From: Isochrysis galbana
Lineage: Eukaryota > Haptophyta > Isochrysidales > Isochrysidaceae
DNA length: 64,000 nucleotides
Direction: 5' to 3'
Assembly (NCBI GenBank): GCA_018136815.1
Contig: CM030933.1
Span: 3,149,144-3,213,143, forward strand
Position numbers and translations under genes: made by a program. Of this stretch, positions 9,440-19,600 are shown one piece after another. Below the pieces are notes generated by a model. The model had not been told where the DNA came from. It ran no database searches and saw only the letters and a program-made list of their open reading frames with translations. The number at the start of each line of letters is the position of its first letter. The first letter of the stretch is position 1.

Positions 9440-9770
9440 AACTAAGTTTATACTTAGTTCGCCCATGGGAGGGGCACGAGCCCCCCTCTCTCTCCACTCC
9501 CCGCCCATGGGGGAGGAACCACCCACTCTCCTGGCACGCCTGATGGGCCTTGCCAGGAGCACGCGCAGCCCTGCTGACCCATTCCTCTCCCCACAGGCCC
9601 GCCTGACTCGCCCGCCCTGGCCCGTCATGGCATGCTCATCTCTCTGACCAGCCCCTCCTCTCCCTGCGCCCCCCTGATCAGGACCCCCCAGCCAGCTCCT
9701 GTCGACCTGCAGGGGCGCGGAGCGCCAGCGAGGGAGAGGCAGGAGGGGCCATGTCGCATTCGCGATGTCT
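9440..9770 (+). repeat. GC-rich repeat with terminal AACTAAGT palindrome, copy 1
   Basis: Begins at the near-perfect 20-bp palindrome AACTAAGTTTATACTTAGTT (9440-9459), then GCCCATGGG, CCCCCCTCTCTCTCCAC and, at 9640-9770, the block CCCCCTGATCAGGACCCCCC, CAGCCAGCTCC, CAGCGAGGGAGAGGC. The same sequence lies inverted at 34690-34995, and its inner block recurs at 56090-56180. The palindrome alone also occurs at 28397 and 33734. This looks like a non-autonomous mobile element family; no protein is encoded. Confidence 0.65.
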
Positions 9771-9929
9771 CAGAGGCAAAAAGAAATAACAGTAAAAGAA
9801 AAACAGTAAACAGTAAAAAGAAACAGAGGAAGAAAGAAGAAGAAAAGTGAAAAAGAAGAGAAAAAAACCCAGAGTATATAGGGCGGTTCTCAGCCCTTCC
9901 CCTCGGCCCTATGGCTACGTAAACTCTCA

Positions 9930-10010
9930 CGTGGCATAGTGGTTCAACCCACCGCCTCCACCAACCTTTTGCTCTGGGTCGCGAGTTCGAGTCCGGACGG
10001 AGCGCTCTGC
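9930..10010 (+). repeat. tRNA-derived SINE-like sequence
   Basis: A good internal pol III box A (TGGCATAGTGG) is followed about 40 bp later by a box B-like GAGTTCGAGTCC, as in tRNA genes. A full cloverleaf with acceptor stem could not be drawn, so it is more likely a tRNA-derived SINE head than a tRNA gene. A tandem repeat at 10045-10195 follows it and may be its tail. Confidence 0.4.
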
Positions 10011-10044
10011 AGTTCGAGCCCCGCTCCTTCTCCTCTCCGATCTT

Positions 10045-10195
10045 CTTCTACAGTTAAATTCCACACTCTTCTTCCACCATTAAAAATTCCACGCTCTTCT
10101 TCTACGGTAAAAATCCTGCCTCTTCCTACTGTTAAAATCCTGTCTTCCTACCGTTAAAATCCTGCACTCCGTCTACCGTTAAAATCCTGCCTCCG
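10045..10195 (+). repeat. Short tandem repeat, TTAAAATCC units
   Basis: About six degenerate units of 20-30 bp of the type CTACCGTTAAAATCCTGC. No coding potential. Confidence 0.7.
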
Positions 10196-10344
10196 TCGCC
10201 TTGCCAAGACATTTCCTCTGCCTTCCTGCCAGCTTCCTTGCCAGTTCCTTCCGCCCCGGTTTCCCGCTTGTCTCCGAAAATCGGTTTCACCGCATTACGA
10301 CCAAGCTTAGTGGGGAAACTCCTCGTCCAGTTCCGTTACCCGAA

Positions 10345-10465
10345 AATCTCGTTCATCTCGTCGGGCCATCAAGGCCATCTCGTTCATCTCGTCGGGCCAT
10401 CAAGGCCATCTCGTTCATCTCGTCGTCGGGCCATCAGGCCATCTCGTTACATCTCGTTCACCTCG
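10345..10465 (+). repeat. Tandem repeat, ATCTCGTTCATCTCGTCGGG units
   Basis: Roughly three 31-bp units (ATCTCGTTCATCTCGTCGGG then CCATCAAGGCC), then shorter degenerate ones. The arginine/serine-rich frame crossing it is a product of the repeat. Confidence 0.8.
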
Positions 10466-10602
10466 TTACAATCCAAGCTGCGGCGTTGATTTCCACAGGC
10501 CAGGGCCATAGCCCCAGCCTCACCTGCCCCATGAGCTGTGCTCCCAAGCCCCTGCAGGCCATCTGAGTGAGAGGGTGCAACCTTAGGTTGGGTTGTTTTT
10601 TT

Positions 10603-10680
10603 GGCAACTACTTGCCGGAGCGCACGTCGCGACGTGCGATCTACGACCGTCGGAGATCGACTACATTCCTCACTTCTGTG
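10603..10680 (+). pseudogene. Fragment of a retroelement cytosine methyltransferase
   Basis: About 75 bp nearly identical, in opposite orientation, to 19430-19510 inside the chromovirus. It encodes LAGAHVATCDLRPSE and then IDYIPHFCG, the start of the phage-type methyltransferase domain. At least one difference is a silent third-codon change. It shows that the methyltransferase segment exists in more than one copy in this genome. Homology stops on both sides. Confidence 0.75.
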
Positions 10681-11587
10681 GTAGGGTGTGGAATAGGTTT
10701 GGTTTGGGGGTATCTAGTTAGAAACTATTCGTGAAATTTGCTAACTTGTTAGATACTATTAGCTCTGGCTCTGAAGCACTAACTTGTTAGATACTATTAG
10801 CTCCTCTGAGCTCCTTGTTATCTAGATATATAATATAACTAGATAGTAGGTGCTCTCCGAAGTTTTGTTTTAGCACCCCCTACTTTGAATATCGCCCCCC
10901 CTCTCGCATCATTGTCCCCCCCCCCCCCCCCACTTGCTCCCTCCGCACATGGCGGCGAAACTGTTCGCCGCGGTGCGCGTAAAGTGCGGTGGGGATGCCG
11001 TTGGCCCCAATCCGACAAAGACGACCCGTCGGCCCGTCGGACGCCATCGGAGAAGCAGATGTGGATGATCTGCAGATCTACTTGGCGATGCCCAAGNNNN
11101 NNNNNNNNNNNNNNNNNNNNNNNNNNNNNNNNNNNNNNNNNNNNNNNNNNNNNNNNNNNNNNNNNNNNNNNNNNNNNNNNNNNNNNNNNNNNNNNNACGA
11201 ACGAAGAACGACAGACGAAAGACAGATAATGTCCGATGGACTGAAGAACGACCGACAGATCGCCCTTTGATCGTGTCCGTCGTTGTCTGATCGGAGTGTT
11301 TGGGTTTGATTTCAGTCGAGTTACGTGAGAAAGTCGTGGGGCGAGTGTCGGAGTGTTTTCCTGGGTGTCTCTGTCTGTCGTCCTGTCGTCAGTCGTCATC
11401 CGTCGCTCTCGCTCTCGTCGCTCTCGCTCTCGTAACACGCGTACCCAACAAACTCGCGCTCTCCTCGCCAGCCCCTGCCATCACAGCCCTTCCTCTCATT
11501 CACCCGCGCCTCTCGCCGCTCGCTCGATGTCGCTCTCGCCGCCGTCCTCGCCCTCGCTCAAGCCCGCCTGCCTCTCCCCTCCGGCAG
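10681..11587. other. Non-coding region with scaffold gap 11097-11196
   Basis: Holds a duplicated ACTTGTTAGATACTATTAGCTC (two copies around 10740-10810), a poly-C run near 10917, and 100 N bases (11097-11196) that mark a scaffold join, so the true distance is unknown. The sequence on both sides is low complexity (GACAGA, CGTCGCTCTCGCTCT repeats). A short stretch before the gap (DAIGEADVDDLQIYLAMPK) could be the end of a gene or retroelement fragment but is unidentified. Confidence 0.4.
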
Positions 11588-11692
11588 TACGTGTCTTCTC
11601 GCCCTGTTTGGGTAAGAGAAGACGGGGGTGCCAGAGCCAGGAGGGAAGGGCCGCGGCTCGCCGCGGCCACTCGCTCTAGCGAGGGAGATTAG
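11588..11692 (-). repeat. Dispersed repeat R, copy 1
   Basis: Contains GAGAAGACGGGGG, GCCAGAGCCAGGAGGGAAGG, a short inverted repeat GCCGCGGCTCGCCGCGGC and TCTAGCGAGGGAGATTAGCG. The same sequence occurs inverted at 34405-34520, and part of it (GCGGCCCTTCCCTCTTGGCT) near 27250. Confidence 0.75.
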
Positions 11693-12009
11693 CGCTTCTG
11701 GCGGGAGGACGGGCTGGGGCGAGGGCGAGCGCGACGACGGAGCGGACATGGCTGGGAGGGTCGGGATGATGGATAGGCTGAGGCTGAGGGATTGGTGAGG
11801 TTTGGTATTGAGGTAGTGTTGAGAACGAGGCAGGTGACAGGTGACCCGTAAACGCGTCACAAAACTTGGTGTTGCTGAGGGCATGGTGCCTAGGTACACT
11901 TGGAACATTTAATGAGGACATGCATGTGGTAACTCAATAGCCAAGGTTTGGAACAAATACAAAATAACATGGTATGCTCATGCTCTCACCTAGCAAAGTC
12001 CGTCCTAGT

Positions 12010-12240
12010 TTCTAATTTAATTTAATTTTTAACAAATTTTTATGGGTCGCGGCGCGGCAAAGGAACGGGACTAGCGCTCACTCAAGACAGGACACCCTGC
12101 CGCGGCAAGCGCAAGCACCCTTCCCCCATTATGCCACCCAGCTCTTCACTAGCTTTCTACCTGCGCTAGCCAGAGCGCCCCTCCCTCCACACTCAGACAG
12201 CCCCCTACGCCAGGATCCTGTTCTGGTCTCGCATCACACG
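12010..12240 (+). repeat. Dispersed repeat S, copy 1
   Basis: Runs from the AT-rich AACAAATTTTTATGGGTCGC through GCGGCAAAGGAACGGGACTA and CCCAGCTCTTCACTAGCT to CAGGATCCTGTTCTGGTCTC. An inverted copy lies at 36080-36300. No protein is encoded. Confidence 0.8.
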
Positions 12241-12510
12241 CGGATACAGAGGGCCGCGGATGCGGTCCTCTGGACGAGCCCATACACCCAAAAGCAGAGC
12301 AAATGGATCGCACACCCACACTACGCCACACACCACGCAAAAAGCGCGACCAGGACATTGGGGCTAGGGCTCATACACTGGCCGACTCATGTCAAGGCCC
12401 TCCAAGCCAAATGGATCCTAAACTACCTAAACGCACGCAAAGCGATCTGGAAGCACGCGCTGGACGCATGGTTCTGTCGCACCGGGCTGGGGAGGGGCGC
12501 TGTCCTCTCC
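12230..12510 (+). pseudogene. LINE ORF2 fragment, interrupted by the LTR retrotransposon
   Basis: Encodes GLGLIHWPTHVKALQAKWIL, then NYLNARKAIWKHALDAWFCR and GLGRGAVLS. These are homologous to the region after the reverse transcriptase of the LINE at 56-60 kb (LGLGLLDWGNHVKALQAKWI). Homology ends exactly at 12510, where the left LTR of the chromovirus starts, so the retrotransposon inserted into an older LINE. The matching other half is not seen beyond the right LTR. Confidence 0.8.
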
Positions 12511-12990
12511 GACCTACAAGCCAAGGGTAGCGGACCTAGGGAATGTGAGAGGAAATTTCCGAACGCCAACGCCAAACGCCGAACGCGGGAAGGCAACGAA
12601 ACCCTAACCAGGCCAAGCAGAACCTACGAAGAACAGGCCTGGACGACAACGAAAGTGAGCAGGTCCCAAGAAAGAACCGGAACCCAACAAGAAACGACAA
12701 GCCTTGCAAGAAGCTAAACAAGCCTTCACAAGGTAACCTGAGAGCCTGAGACAAGCGCGCAGCGAGTGACAGGCGACCTGGCTCCTTTGGGTCAAGATTA
12801 CCCGAAAGGAGGAAACCTGGAATCTAGACCTGACAGACAGGCTAGAAGGAACGAAACGAGAACTCGAATTCTAGATCGCTAGGGACGAACCCTACCAACC
12901 TAGATGTACCTGAGCTTCACCGTGTGGCCGCACGGCGAAGGACCTGGAAACAAGAGCCTGGAAATCGCATCATCTAGGATGAATGCGACA
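12511..12990 (-). repeat. 3' LTR of the chromovirus
   Basis: 480 bp in direct repeat with 24325-24804. On the minus strand it begins TGTCGCATTCATCC. Two mismatches were noted against the other LTR (near 12828 and 12977). The repeated open frames inside both LTRs are the LTR sequence itself, not genes. Confidence 0.95.
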
Positions 12991-13342
12991 CCCCCCGACT
13001 AAGATCGAGACGTCTCCCGATGTCGAGCGGTGAACCTGGAAACAGAGACCTGGAAACTGGAACCTGAGCTGACCAGAGGTCAGAATCGGAACAAGAAGCA
13101 ACGGAACATAGCGAGCGAAACGTGGAGACAAGAACACCCTTTGGATCCAAAGCGAGCACGAAATCGGCGGCTTAACGCGGCGGCCTCTTTCGTACGCACT
13201 GCCCCACCCACTTCTCCCTTTTACAGGAGCTTTGCTCGGGTGTTGCGCCGGGTGTAGAGCGCAGGCAGCACGCGTTCAGCACCTCCATGATTCGCTCTGA
13301 CAGAAATTGAACTCGGAGCCCTAGCCGAGGCGTGGGGCTAGC

Positions 13343-14172
13343 CTAGAGGGACGGGTCCCTTACCCAAGACATGGGATCAACGAGAATGGAGCCTGGATCG
13401 AGTGCGCGAAGACGGCGCATCGAGAACGGGAGGAAGAGGAGTATCCTGGCCGACGAAGAAGTTGCTTCCGGGGACTCAACATCTTCTGGACAAGTCTCTT
13501 CGACGGAGCGATCATAATCATCAAGCAAATCAGAACAACGACGGAGCAACTCGGAACGAGGCTCCCAGGTGGCTTCTCGAAGAGAATAGCCACGCCACTT
13601 CACGAGGTACTCGTAGAATCGCCATGGCTACGACGATCGAGCAACTTTTCAACGATGTACTCGTCGTCAGCCAGCGGCTCTTCATCAACGAAAGTATGAT
13701 ACGGCCGGAGGTTCGAGATATGCACCTCCTCCTTGACTAACCGGTTCTCCAAATCACGGAGTCGGTACCTAGTGTCGGACAGAGCCTCTACGACGCGGTA
13801 GGGACCCGAGTAGATGAATTGCAACTTGTTGGCATGGCCTGGTAATCGCATGCAGACGCGATCCCCAGGTTCGAAACGAGCTGGTCTTTGAGACTTGATG
13901 GTAGCGTCACGGACTGACTCAGCCTGAGCGGCTAGGGTAGCCTCGAGAGCGCTGGACCAAGAGAGGCGGAGGCTCGCATTGAGCCTGGATGCGTACGAGC
14001 GAACGTCGGCGGACGCCGCCTCGAGAGCAGTTGGCGAAACAGACTTCGGATCAGAGAGTTGAGCGGGCAGACGCAGCTCACGCCCAAAGATCAAAGACGC
14101 TGGAGACCGGGAGGTGACACGACCGGAGAAGCCCTCAACGAGAGGAGTAGGAACGGCAAATGGTCGACCCAA
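13343..14172 (-). pseudogene. Integrase C-terminus with GPY/F motif and chromodomain (frameshifted)
   Basis: The upstream frame (14172-13600) holds the end of the integrase with FEPGDRVCMRLPGHANKLQF, then YSGPYRVVEALSDTRYRLRD, the GPY/F module, and reaches DDEYIVEKLLDRR, the first strand of a chromodomain. The frame then breaks. The second half of the chromodomain (VKWRGYSLREATWEPRSEL) continues in the other frame at 13603-13343. Chromodomains in this position steer integration towards particular chromatin in chromoviruses. One frameshift near 13610 separates the halves. Confidence 0.85.
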
Positions 14173-14862
14173 TGACCGCCACCCTCGTTCGAGGCGCGCA
14201 TAAACGGATGAGCGTTTGCTGAGCGCGTTCGACGAAGCCTACACCTTCATGTCGGTACGGCTCTGTACTCGACAAATCAGTCCCGGTGAGCTCCAGAATA
14301 CGCGAAACAAGAACCGAACATAGATTCGAACCGGCGTCGGTTCGAAGCTGCCTAGGGACTCCATAACGCGTCACAATCAAGCGGATGAACATGTCCAAGG
14401 CCATCTCCGACGAGGGATCCCCATTCGACGGCTCAGCCTCAATCCATCGAGTGAGCGAGTCGATGAAGACGACCAGCTTGTCGTAACCCGAGACTCCAGG
14501 CACGAAGTTGTGAGTGGGAGCAGCGAGAGCACGTCGCAGTAGACCACATCAAAGGGGTAGGTACCCACGGAGAGACCGGAGGGCGACGCTAGAGCCCTAG
14601 GTAGCGGCTTGGCGAGGGTGCACTCGTGGCATTCTCGGACGTAGGACGCAACGTCGGAAGACATGCCAGGCCAGTATACCCGAGTACGAAGAAGACCGGA
14701 CATACGAGAAACTCCAAGGTGACCGGAGCGATCGTGGTAGGCAAAGAGGTAGCGAGACCGCAACGAGGGCGGAACATAGAGCACTAGCGAGTCCGGGTCG
14801 GTGGAGTCAGGAACGGTGCGATAGTAGACGAGCCCATCGTGAACGACGAAACGGCGAAACAT
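14135..14862 (-). pseudogene. Integrase zinc-finger and catalytic core (frameshifted)
   Basis: The first frame shows the HHCC finger (HDRSGHLGVSRMSGLLRTRV followed by CHECTLAKPLPR) and the first catalytic Asp in FDVVYCD. After a frameshift near 14500, a second frame continues the core: KLVVFIDSLTRWIEAEP, RTDAGSNLCSVL with the second Asp, and GVGFVERAQQTLIRL with the catalytic Glu. A further frameshift near 14170 leads to the C-terminal part. Confidence 0.85.
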
Positions 14863-15285
14863 CTTGGATTGCTGAGCGGAAACGGGAGCGGGAGCGACAG
14901 GACTGGAACACGAATCATCGTCGGCAATGGGGCCTGAGGCGGCGGCCGGCGGAGGCGACCCTTGGCCTGATGGCTCGTGGTTGGCCGTCTCTCCTGAGCC
15001 TAGGAGTGGCTCTACGAACGGATCTTCCGCCAGGGCCGCTTCATCTCTTCGGAAGTCGGCGTACCCGGAGCCAAATAACTGGACTGGATGGCGGGCCCGG
15101 AATCGGAGGCTCGACGACGAGATCGGTCCAAGCTTGAAGCCCTCGCGCCGTAGCTACGGAGCGCGTGATGGCAGCCACCGGATGAGACCGTTCATGCTCG
15201 GCTAGAGACTCTGAGCCAGGCTCACGTACCGCTAACGACGCTGGGCCGGCGAGTGGTTCGTCTTCGTGTTCCGGCTCCAGGGATG
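14863..15285 (-). other. Chromovirus linker between RNase H and integrase
   Basis: No domain recognised. On the minus strand this is the variable tether between RNase H and the integrase zinc finger. Confidence 0.5.
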
Positions 15286-15670
15286 CTAGCCGGACAGCCC
15301 GTCAGCATCCTGATGAACAGCTCCTGGTTTATGTTCGACATCGAACCGGTACTCAGCCAACTTGAGAGCCCACCGAGTCAGCCGAAGGCTGGCCCACCGG
15401 CTACTTGATCCTTCATGGTATGCAGCCATCGCAGCGCGGAGTGGTCGACGACTAACTTGAACCGACGCCCCCAAAGGTAGGGTCGCCAATTTCGGATTGA
15501 TTCCAGGGCAGCCAAGAGTCAATCTCGGTCACCGTCCAATGGCTTCGGCCGAGGTGAGACTGCGAGCGTAGTACCCAACGACTCGTTCACGGTTATCGTC
15601 TCCTAGCTGCGAGAGGATGCCGGCGATGCCCAACTTGCTAGCCCCATCGGTCTTGACGATGAAGGCCGAT
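15286..15670 (-). pseudogene. RNase H domain of the chromovirus (broken)
   Basis: The minus strand gives FIVKTDGASKLGIAGILSQL, then VVGYYARSLTSAEAIG, and near 15450-15300 FKLVVDHSALRWLH, RLTRWALKLAEYRFDVEHKP and HQDADGLSG. This is the Ty3-type connection and RNase H pattern (TDAS..G, YASR.L, D..AL, H.pG..N..AD.LS). The segments lie in more than one frame. Confidence 0.8.
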
Positions 15671-15685
15671 CATCCCTGGGTGGAG

Positions 15686-16944
15686 TCAAGACGGGCTCCG
15701 AAGTGATCGCTGTCTTGAGCTCTTGGATAGCTCGGCGACACTCCTCGGACTGGGACTCCTTTGCCACGTCGCAGCCCTTCCGCGTGAGGGCAGTGAGGGA
15801 GCAGCCTTAGCGGCGAATTGGCGAATGAATCGACGATAGTAGGAGCAAAGGCCGAGGAAAGATCGAACCGCTTCCAAGGAGTTGATGGATGACGGGTCGA
15901 TGTCGGCGACAGCTGCGACCTTCTTCGGGTCCATCTTGAGACCTTCCCTCGAGACAACGTGACCGAGGTACTCCGTAGAGGTGGCAAAGAAGACACACTT
16001 GGACATCTTGCAGGTCAGGCCGGCCCACTCTAGCCGCTCGAGAACTAGGTCTAGCCGGTGAAGCATTTGCTCGAACGAAGCTTGTGCCCTGGCCTCTTCG
16101 GAAGGACCCACGCCCGTTGACCAGATGCCCACATCATCGAGGTAAGGCATGCAGATCTCCCACGCTAGCGCACCGAGAACGATGTCCATCAAGCGGCACA
16201 TGTAGGAGGACCTGATTGGATGCCGAACGGTAGAAAGTTGAACTCGTATTTGCCGCGGTGGGTAGTGAAAGCGGTGATATGTTTGTGCGACTCTTTGATC
16301 GGGATGCCCCAAAAACCAGAGGCTAAATCGAGAGTACATAAAAAGAGAGAACTGAGCGGCCCTTGGCCGGACGCTAGCCTATCAATAGCCTCTACAATGA
16401 GGGGTAGAGGGCTATCCTCGACGCGTAGCTTGGCGTTAGTGTCGCGGTAGTCCACGCAGAATCGAACGGAGCCATCTTTCTTGCTGACCAGGACTACTCG
16501 GGAAGCCCAAGCCGAATTTGACTTGCGAATAATGCCGGCGGCTTCCATCTTGGCTACCTCCTCTTCTATGATGAGCTCGCCTGCGCGGCCCACTCTAGAC
16601 GGAGCGTGCCGGTGAGGAACAGCGCCGGGGTTGAGTGGCAACTCCACCTCGAGAACGTGCGTATGGTTTGGAGCCCCCGGGTGCAACGCGAAAGCTTTGA
16701 TGCGCCGGGCCAAGAGTTGGCGTACTTCTTCTCGTTGATCGTCGGAAAGAAGCCGGTCCGGATCGATGGTGGCTGAGTCGAGTAGAGATCGTTGCTCCTC
16801 GCTCAGCGCGGTGACAGGGTCACCATCCCCCTCGCTTCCAGTCGGAGTCCAGCCCCGGTGCAACTTGAAACGCACCTGGAGCGAAGCTATCGGATGCAGA
16901 GACGGCAGGGTCAGCGCATTGACCCCGGTGTGGACGATCGTCAC
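15686..16944 (-). pseudogene. Reverse transcriptase of the chromovirus (frameshifted)
   Basis: The first frame (16944-16189) contains the N-terminal fingers (VAKMEAAGIIRKSNSAWASR, VSKKDGSVRFCVDYRDTN) and the catalytic TLDLASGFWGIPI through FNFLPFGIQSGP. A one-base shift near 16205 moves the rest to a second frame (16339-15686), which holds MPYLDDVGIWS with the YLDD active site, then LTCKMSKCVFFATSTEYLGH and LGLCSYYRRFIRQFAAKAAP. Another shift follows near 15800. All catalytic residues are present, so the enzyme was lost only through frameshifts. Confidence 0.9.
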
Positions 16945-16984
16945 CGCGATGCGTGATCGTCCGTGGGCGTGACCACCGTGGGCA

Positions 16985-17945
16985 TTACGAGAGGGACGAA
17001 TCGAGAGCCTCGCGATTTGGTAGGCGGTCGACCAGCATCGCGCAGTCCGAATGATCTCGGAGAGCCAGCGGAACCCTGACCCAGATGGTTGCGCGGTGGA
17101 AGGCAGGAATCGTCACCGCTTGCTCCGTGTAGAGAAGATATTCGGACGAGGTAGACGCCGGAGCTTTGGCCGCAAACTCGTCGGCAGACTCAAAGAGAGG
17201 TGTATAGAGTGGCTGCCTAGCATCAGCAGCAGCCTCACCCTCCGATCCGGCCGGGATCTCTCGTGTTGCCGTCGACCTCTCCAGAAAGTCGACAGTCAGC
17301 GGCTGACCGGGTGACATCGAGATAGCTCCGACGAAGCCGGAGTCCGCGACTGGGGGCGGCGCCGTGGAAACTCTGACTACGCATTCGGAAAGGACTCTTG
17401 AAGAGTCTTCTGCATCGCCAGAGGCCGGACGGAGGCGGAGGCTTCCTTCCGAGCTCGCGGCGTCGAGAGAAATGGTAGCGGAGTGGGCGGCCAAAAAATC
17501 GTTCCCGAGCAGAAGCATCGGTTTCCTTCGATGACCGCGAACGAATGACGGAAGAGGCGACCGACAAGGAGAAGACGAGGCTAGCCCGGCCCCTAGTGAT
17601 GAGAGGAAGGCCGTCCGGCCCATGTAGGTTGGGGACGGTAGCGTCCGATACGCGTTCGACGCAAGCGTCTTCAGGTAGTCGATCGAGAAGAGCAGTGGTG
17701 ATTACTGACGGGCCCGCTCCAGTGTCAGCCAGGGTGCTGTTCACCGTGAGGGCAACGTCCGGGAGAACGAACCCTTGAGCTGCGCGGTCGCCATCGGCAC
17801 GGCAGACCACGAGATCGCGGACATAGAGGCAGTGACGAGGGTAGAGCGGCGGCGGAGTGTCCGCGATAGATTCTACTGGAAGCGAGGTTCCGGCTCCGGG
17901 TGACGGGTGGTTGGATGGAGGCTGGCCTGGACGGAGAAGATTCAT
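16985..17945 (-). pseudogene. Aspartic protease region of the chromovirus (frameshifted)
   Basis: The frame 17945-17235 contains LTVNSTLADTGAGPSVITTA, the retropepsin active-site DTGA. The flap-side second half (PMLLLGNDFLAAHSATISLD) is in the frame 17623-16985, so there is a shift near 17560-17600. Confidence 0.8.
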
Positions 17946-17999
17946 CGACGTGGGGCACTCGCTCGATAGCGGCGGCTACCGTCTGCGGCACGAATGGTA

Positions 18000-18748
18000 T
18001 TGAAGAGTATGGGGATGCCTTGCCGAACTAGAGGGGTTAGGCACGCCATCATAGCCTAGCCCTCGACGGTCCGTCGGATGCCGAGGTTGATCCATTTGGC
18101 GTGACCATTCCTTCTCCAGGACTTCTGCAAGTCTGTCTTCGGAAGCTTCGACAACTCGGAAAAACCAGCCGCACTGAGGCCCCTAGCGGCAGCCCCATCG
18201 CCACACAATGCCTGTGGAGTACCTTCTCCGTCGGCGGCGTCGGAGGGCTTGGTCTCGAGGGCCTGCATGCTCCGGTGTTCTGGAGTCTCGGGCGTATCAT
18301 CTTCTCCCGAGTCCAGCCCAACATCCCCGTTTTCAAGTGGCCTTTCGGCTACGACCGAACCGGTCGGTTCGGCCACTCCTTCGTCGCCAGCCGTGAAGGA
18401 GGCGCTCGGAGATAGTGCATTGATGCCTTGAGAGCCCAGTCGAGACAAGATGGAGGTTCCGACGGCTCCGCAGCTGCCGCTTGCTCAGCGATTTCTTGGG
18501 CGATGGAAGGCGTGACATCCCGCCACCGATGGACCCCCGAAATTACATCACGGTCGAAGACCTGCCACTTGCTGCGGCGCTTCTTCACCGTGTTTGGAGG
18601 GCCTGGCGTTGTAGAGCGGTCCTTCATGGGCCACTCCCACGGCGTGAAGCAGTCCACTTCCGCCACGGTCCCGTCTTGCGATGCGTTGGTTTCCGAGTCC
18701 TTCCGATGAAGCAGGCGAGACGCATCGGCAACGGGCCCGCGTCTGAGA
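18000..18748 (-). other. Chromovirus linker between methyltransferase and protease
   Basis: No domain recognised. Several overlapping frames are open on both strands. The minus-strand frame 18666-18349 (MAEVDCFTPWEWPMKDRS, then KKRRSKWQVFDRD) might be part of the polyprotein. Confidence 0.4.
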
Positions 18749-19600
18749 TCACGACAACCGAATCAGACACTGGCGAACCGCTGGGAGGCGTGAGGTGAGG
18801 GCTAGAAGCTGCTTCGCCTCTCCCCTCCATGAAGCGAGCAGAGCCGTCCTCGGCTCAGCCAGTTCGAAGCCGGTCGAGCAGAGCGAAGGGCGTTCTCTCA
18901 AGCTGGCAGCAGCTTGGGAAATTGCCCAGTCCACCGTGAAGTTCGAGCGAACGCGACGCCTTGGCTTTGCGCGCATAACGGCGCAAGACGGCATCCACTG
19001 GGCCGCCATTGCACCGGCAATGCCCACATAGGTGCGGCTGCGAAGGGCGCCACGGTGAGGCGACGGCGATAGATCCGCCATCGCGGATAGACGTCCCTCG
19101 ACAATCTTCGAAGGCTGCAGGGGCGGGAGTGAAGCCGTCAGGTACAGGCCAGTTGCTTTTGATGGCCCGTGCCGTGCTGCCACGGCTGCACAAACTGCCG
19201 CGGTCGCAACCCCCGACTAAGGCAGAGGCTTCCGCGTGCATTCGAGGATTTTCGACGGCAACGAAAGGCGCGTCGGCGCTTGCCATGGCGAGGAAGACTC
19301 TAGCGGCGGATTCGAGAGCCTGGCGACGTCCCGGTTCCCGATCGAGCCACTGGCAACTCACCGCCGACAAATACGTGCACGGCGGATGCGCGACCACGAG
19401 GTCCCAACCGAGATTTTGAATGTGAAGAGCATCTCCGCAGAAGTGGGGAATGTAGTCGATCTCCGACGGTCGTAGATCGCACGTCGCGACGTGCGCTCCG
19501 GCAAGTAGGAACATCGAAGACACGACCCGCTAGCTTCACGACGACTAGAACGCGGGTGGAGGAATCCCCTCGGCCGCGTCGAACGTCACGCGTCGTGGAT
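18749..19600 (-). pseudogene. Phage-type C5 cytosine DNA methyltransferase domain in the chromovirus (frameshifted)
   Basis: The minus strand encodes TRVLVVVKLAGRV (motif I-like start), then after a shift near 19520 GAHVATCDLRPSE, HFCGDALHIQNLGWDLVVA, HPPCTYLSAVS (catalytic Pro-Cys, about 19385-19377) and FVAVENPRMHAEA (ENV/ENP motif, about 19253). After a second shift near 19200 it continues HGPSKATGLYLTASLPPLQP and RSRTYVGIAGAMAAQW (about 19039). This is the order seen in small phage and bacterial cytosine methyltransferase-like proteins (CDL.P.E, IAHPPCT.LS, ENP, GLPPL, RSRTY.GIA.AMA.QW). It lies between the gag-like region and the protease, in the same orientation as the element. It is inactive as written because of two frameshifts; whether other copies are intact is unknown. 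Confidence 0.7.

Noticed and set aside
9930-10010. True tRNA gene
   Set aside because: Boxes A and B are good but no acceptor stem or full cloverleaf can be formed; a tRNA-derived SINE is more likely.
10839-11438. Open frames running through runs of N
   Set aside because: Reading across a 100-N gap is meaningless; the same holds for frames over 25952-26051 and 51052-51151.
12536-12754. Identical open frames at 12536-12754 and 24350-24568 as duplicated genes
   Set aside because: They lie inside the two LTRs of the chromovirus and are identical because the LTRs are.
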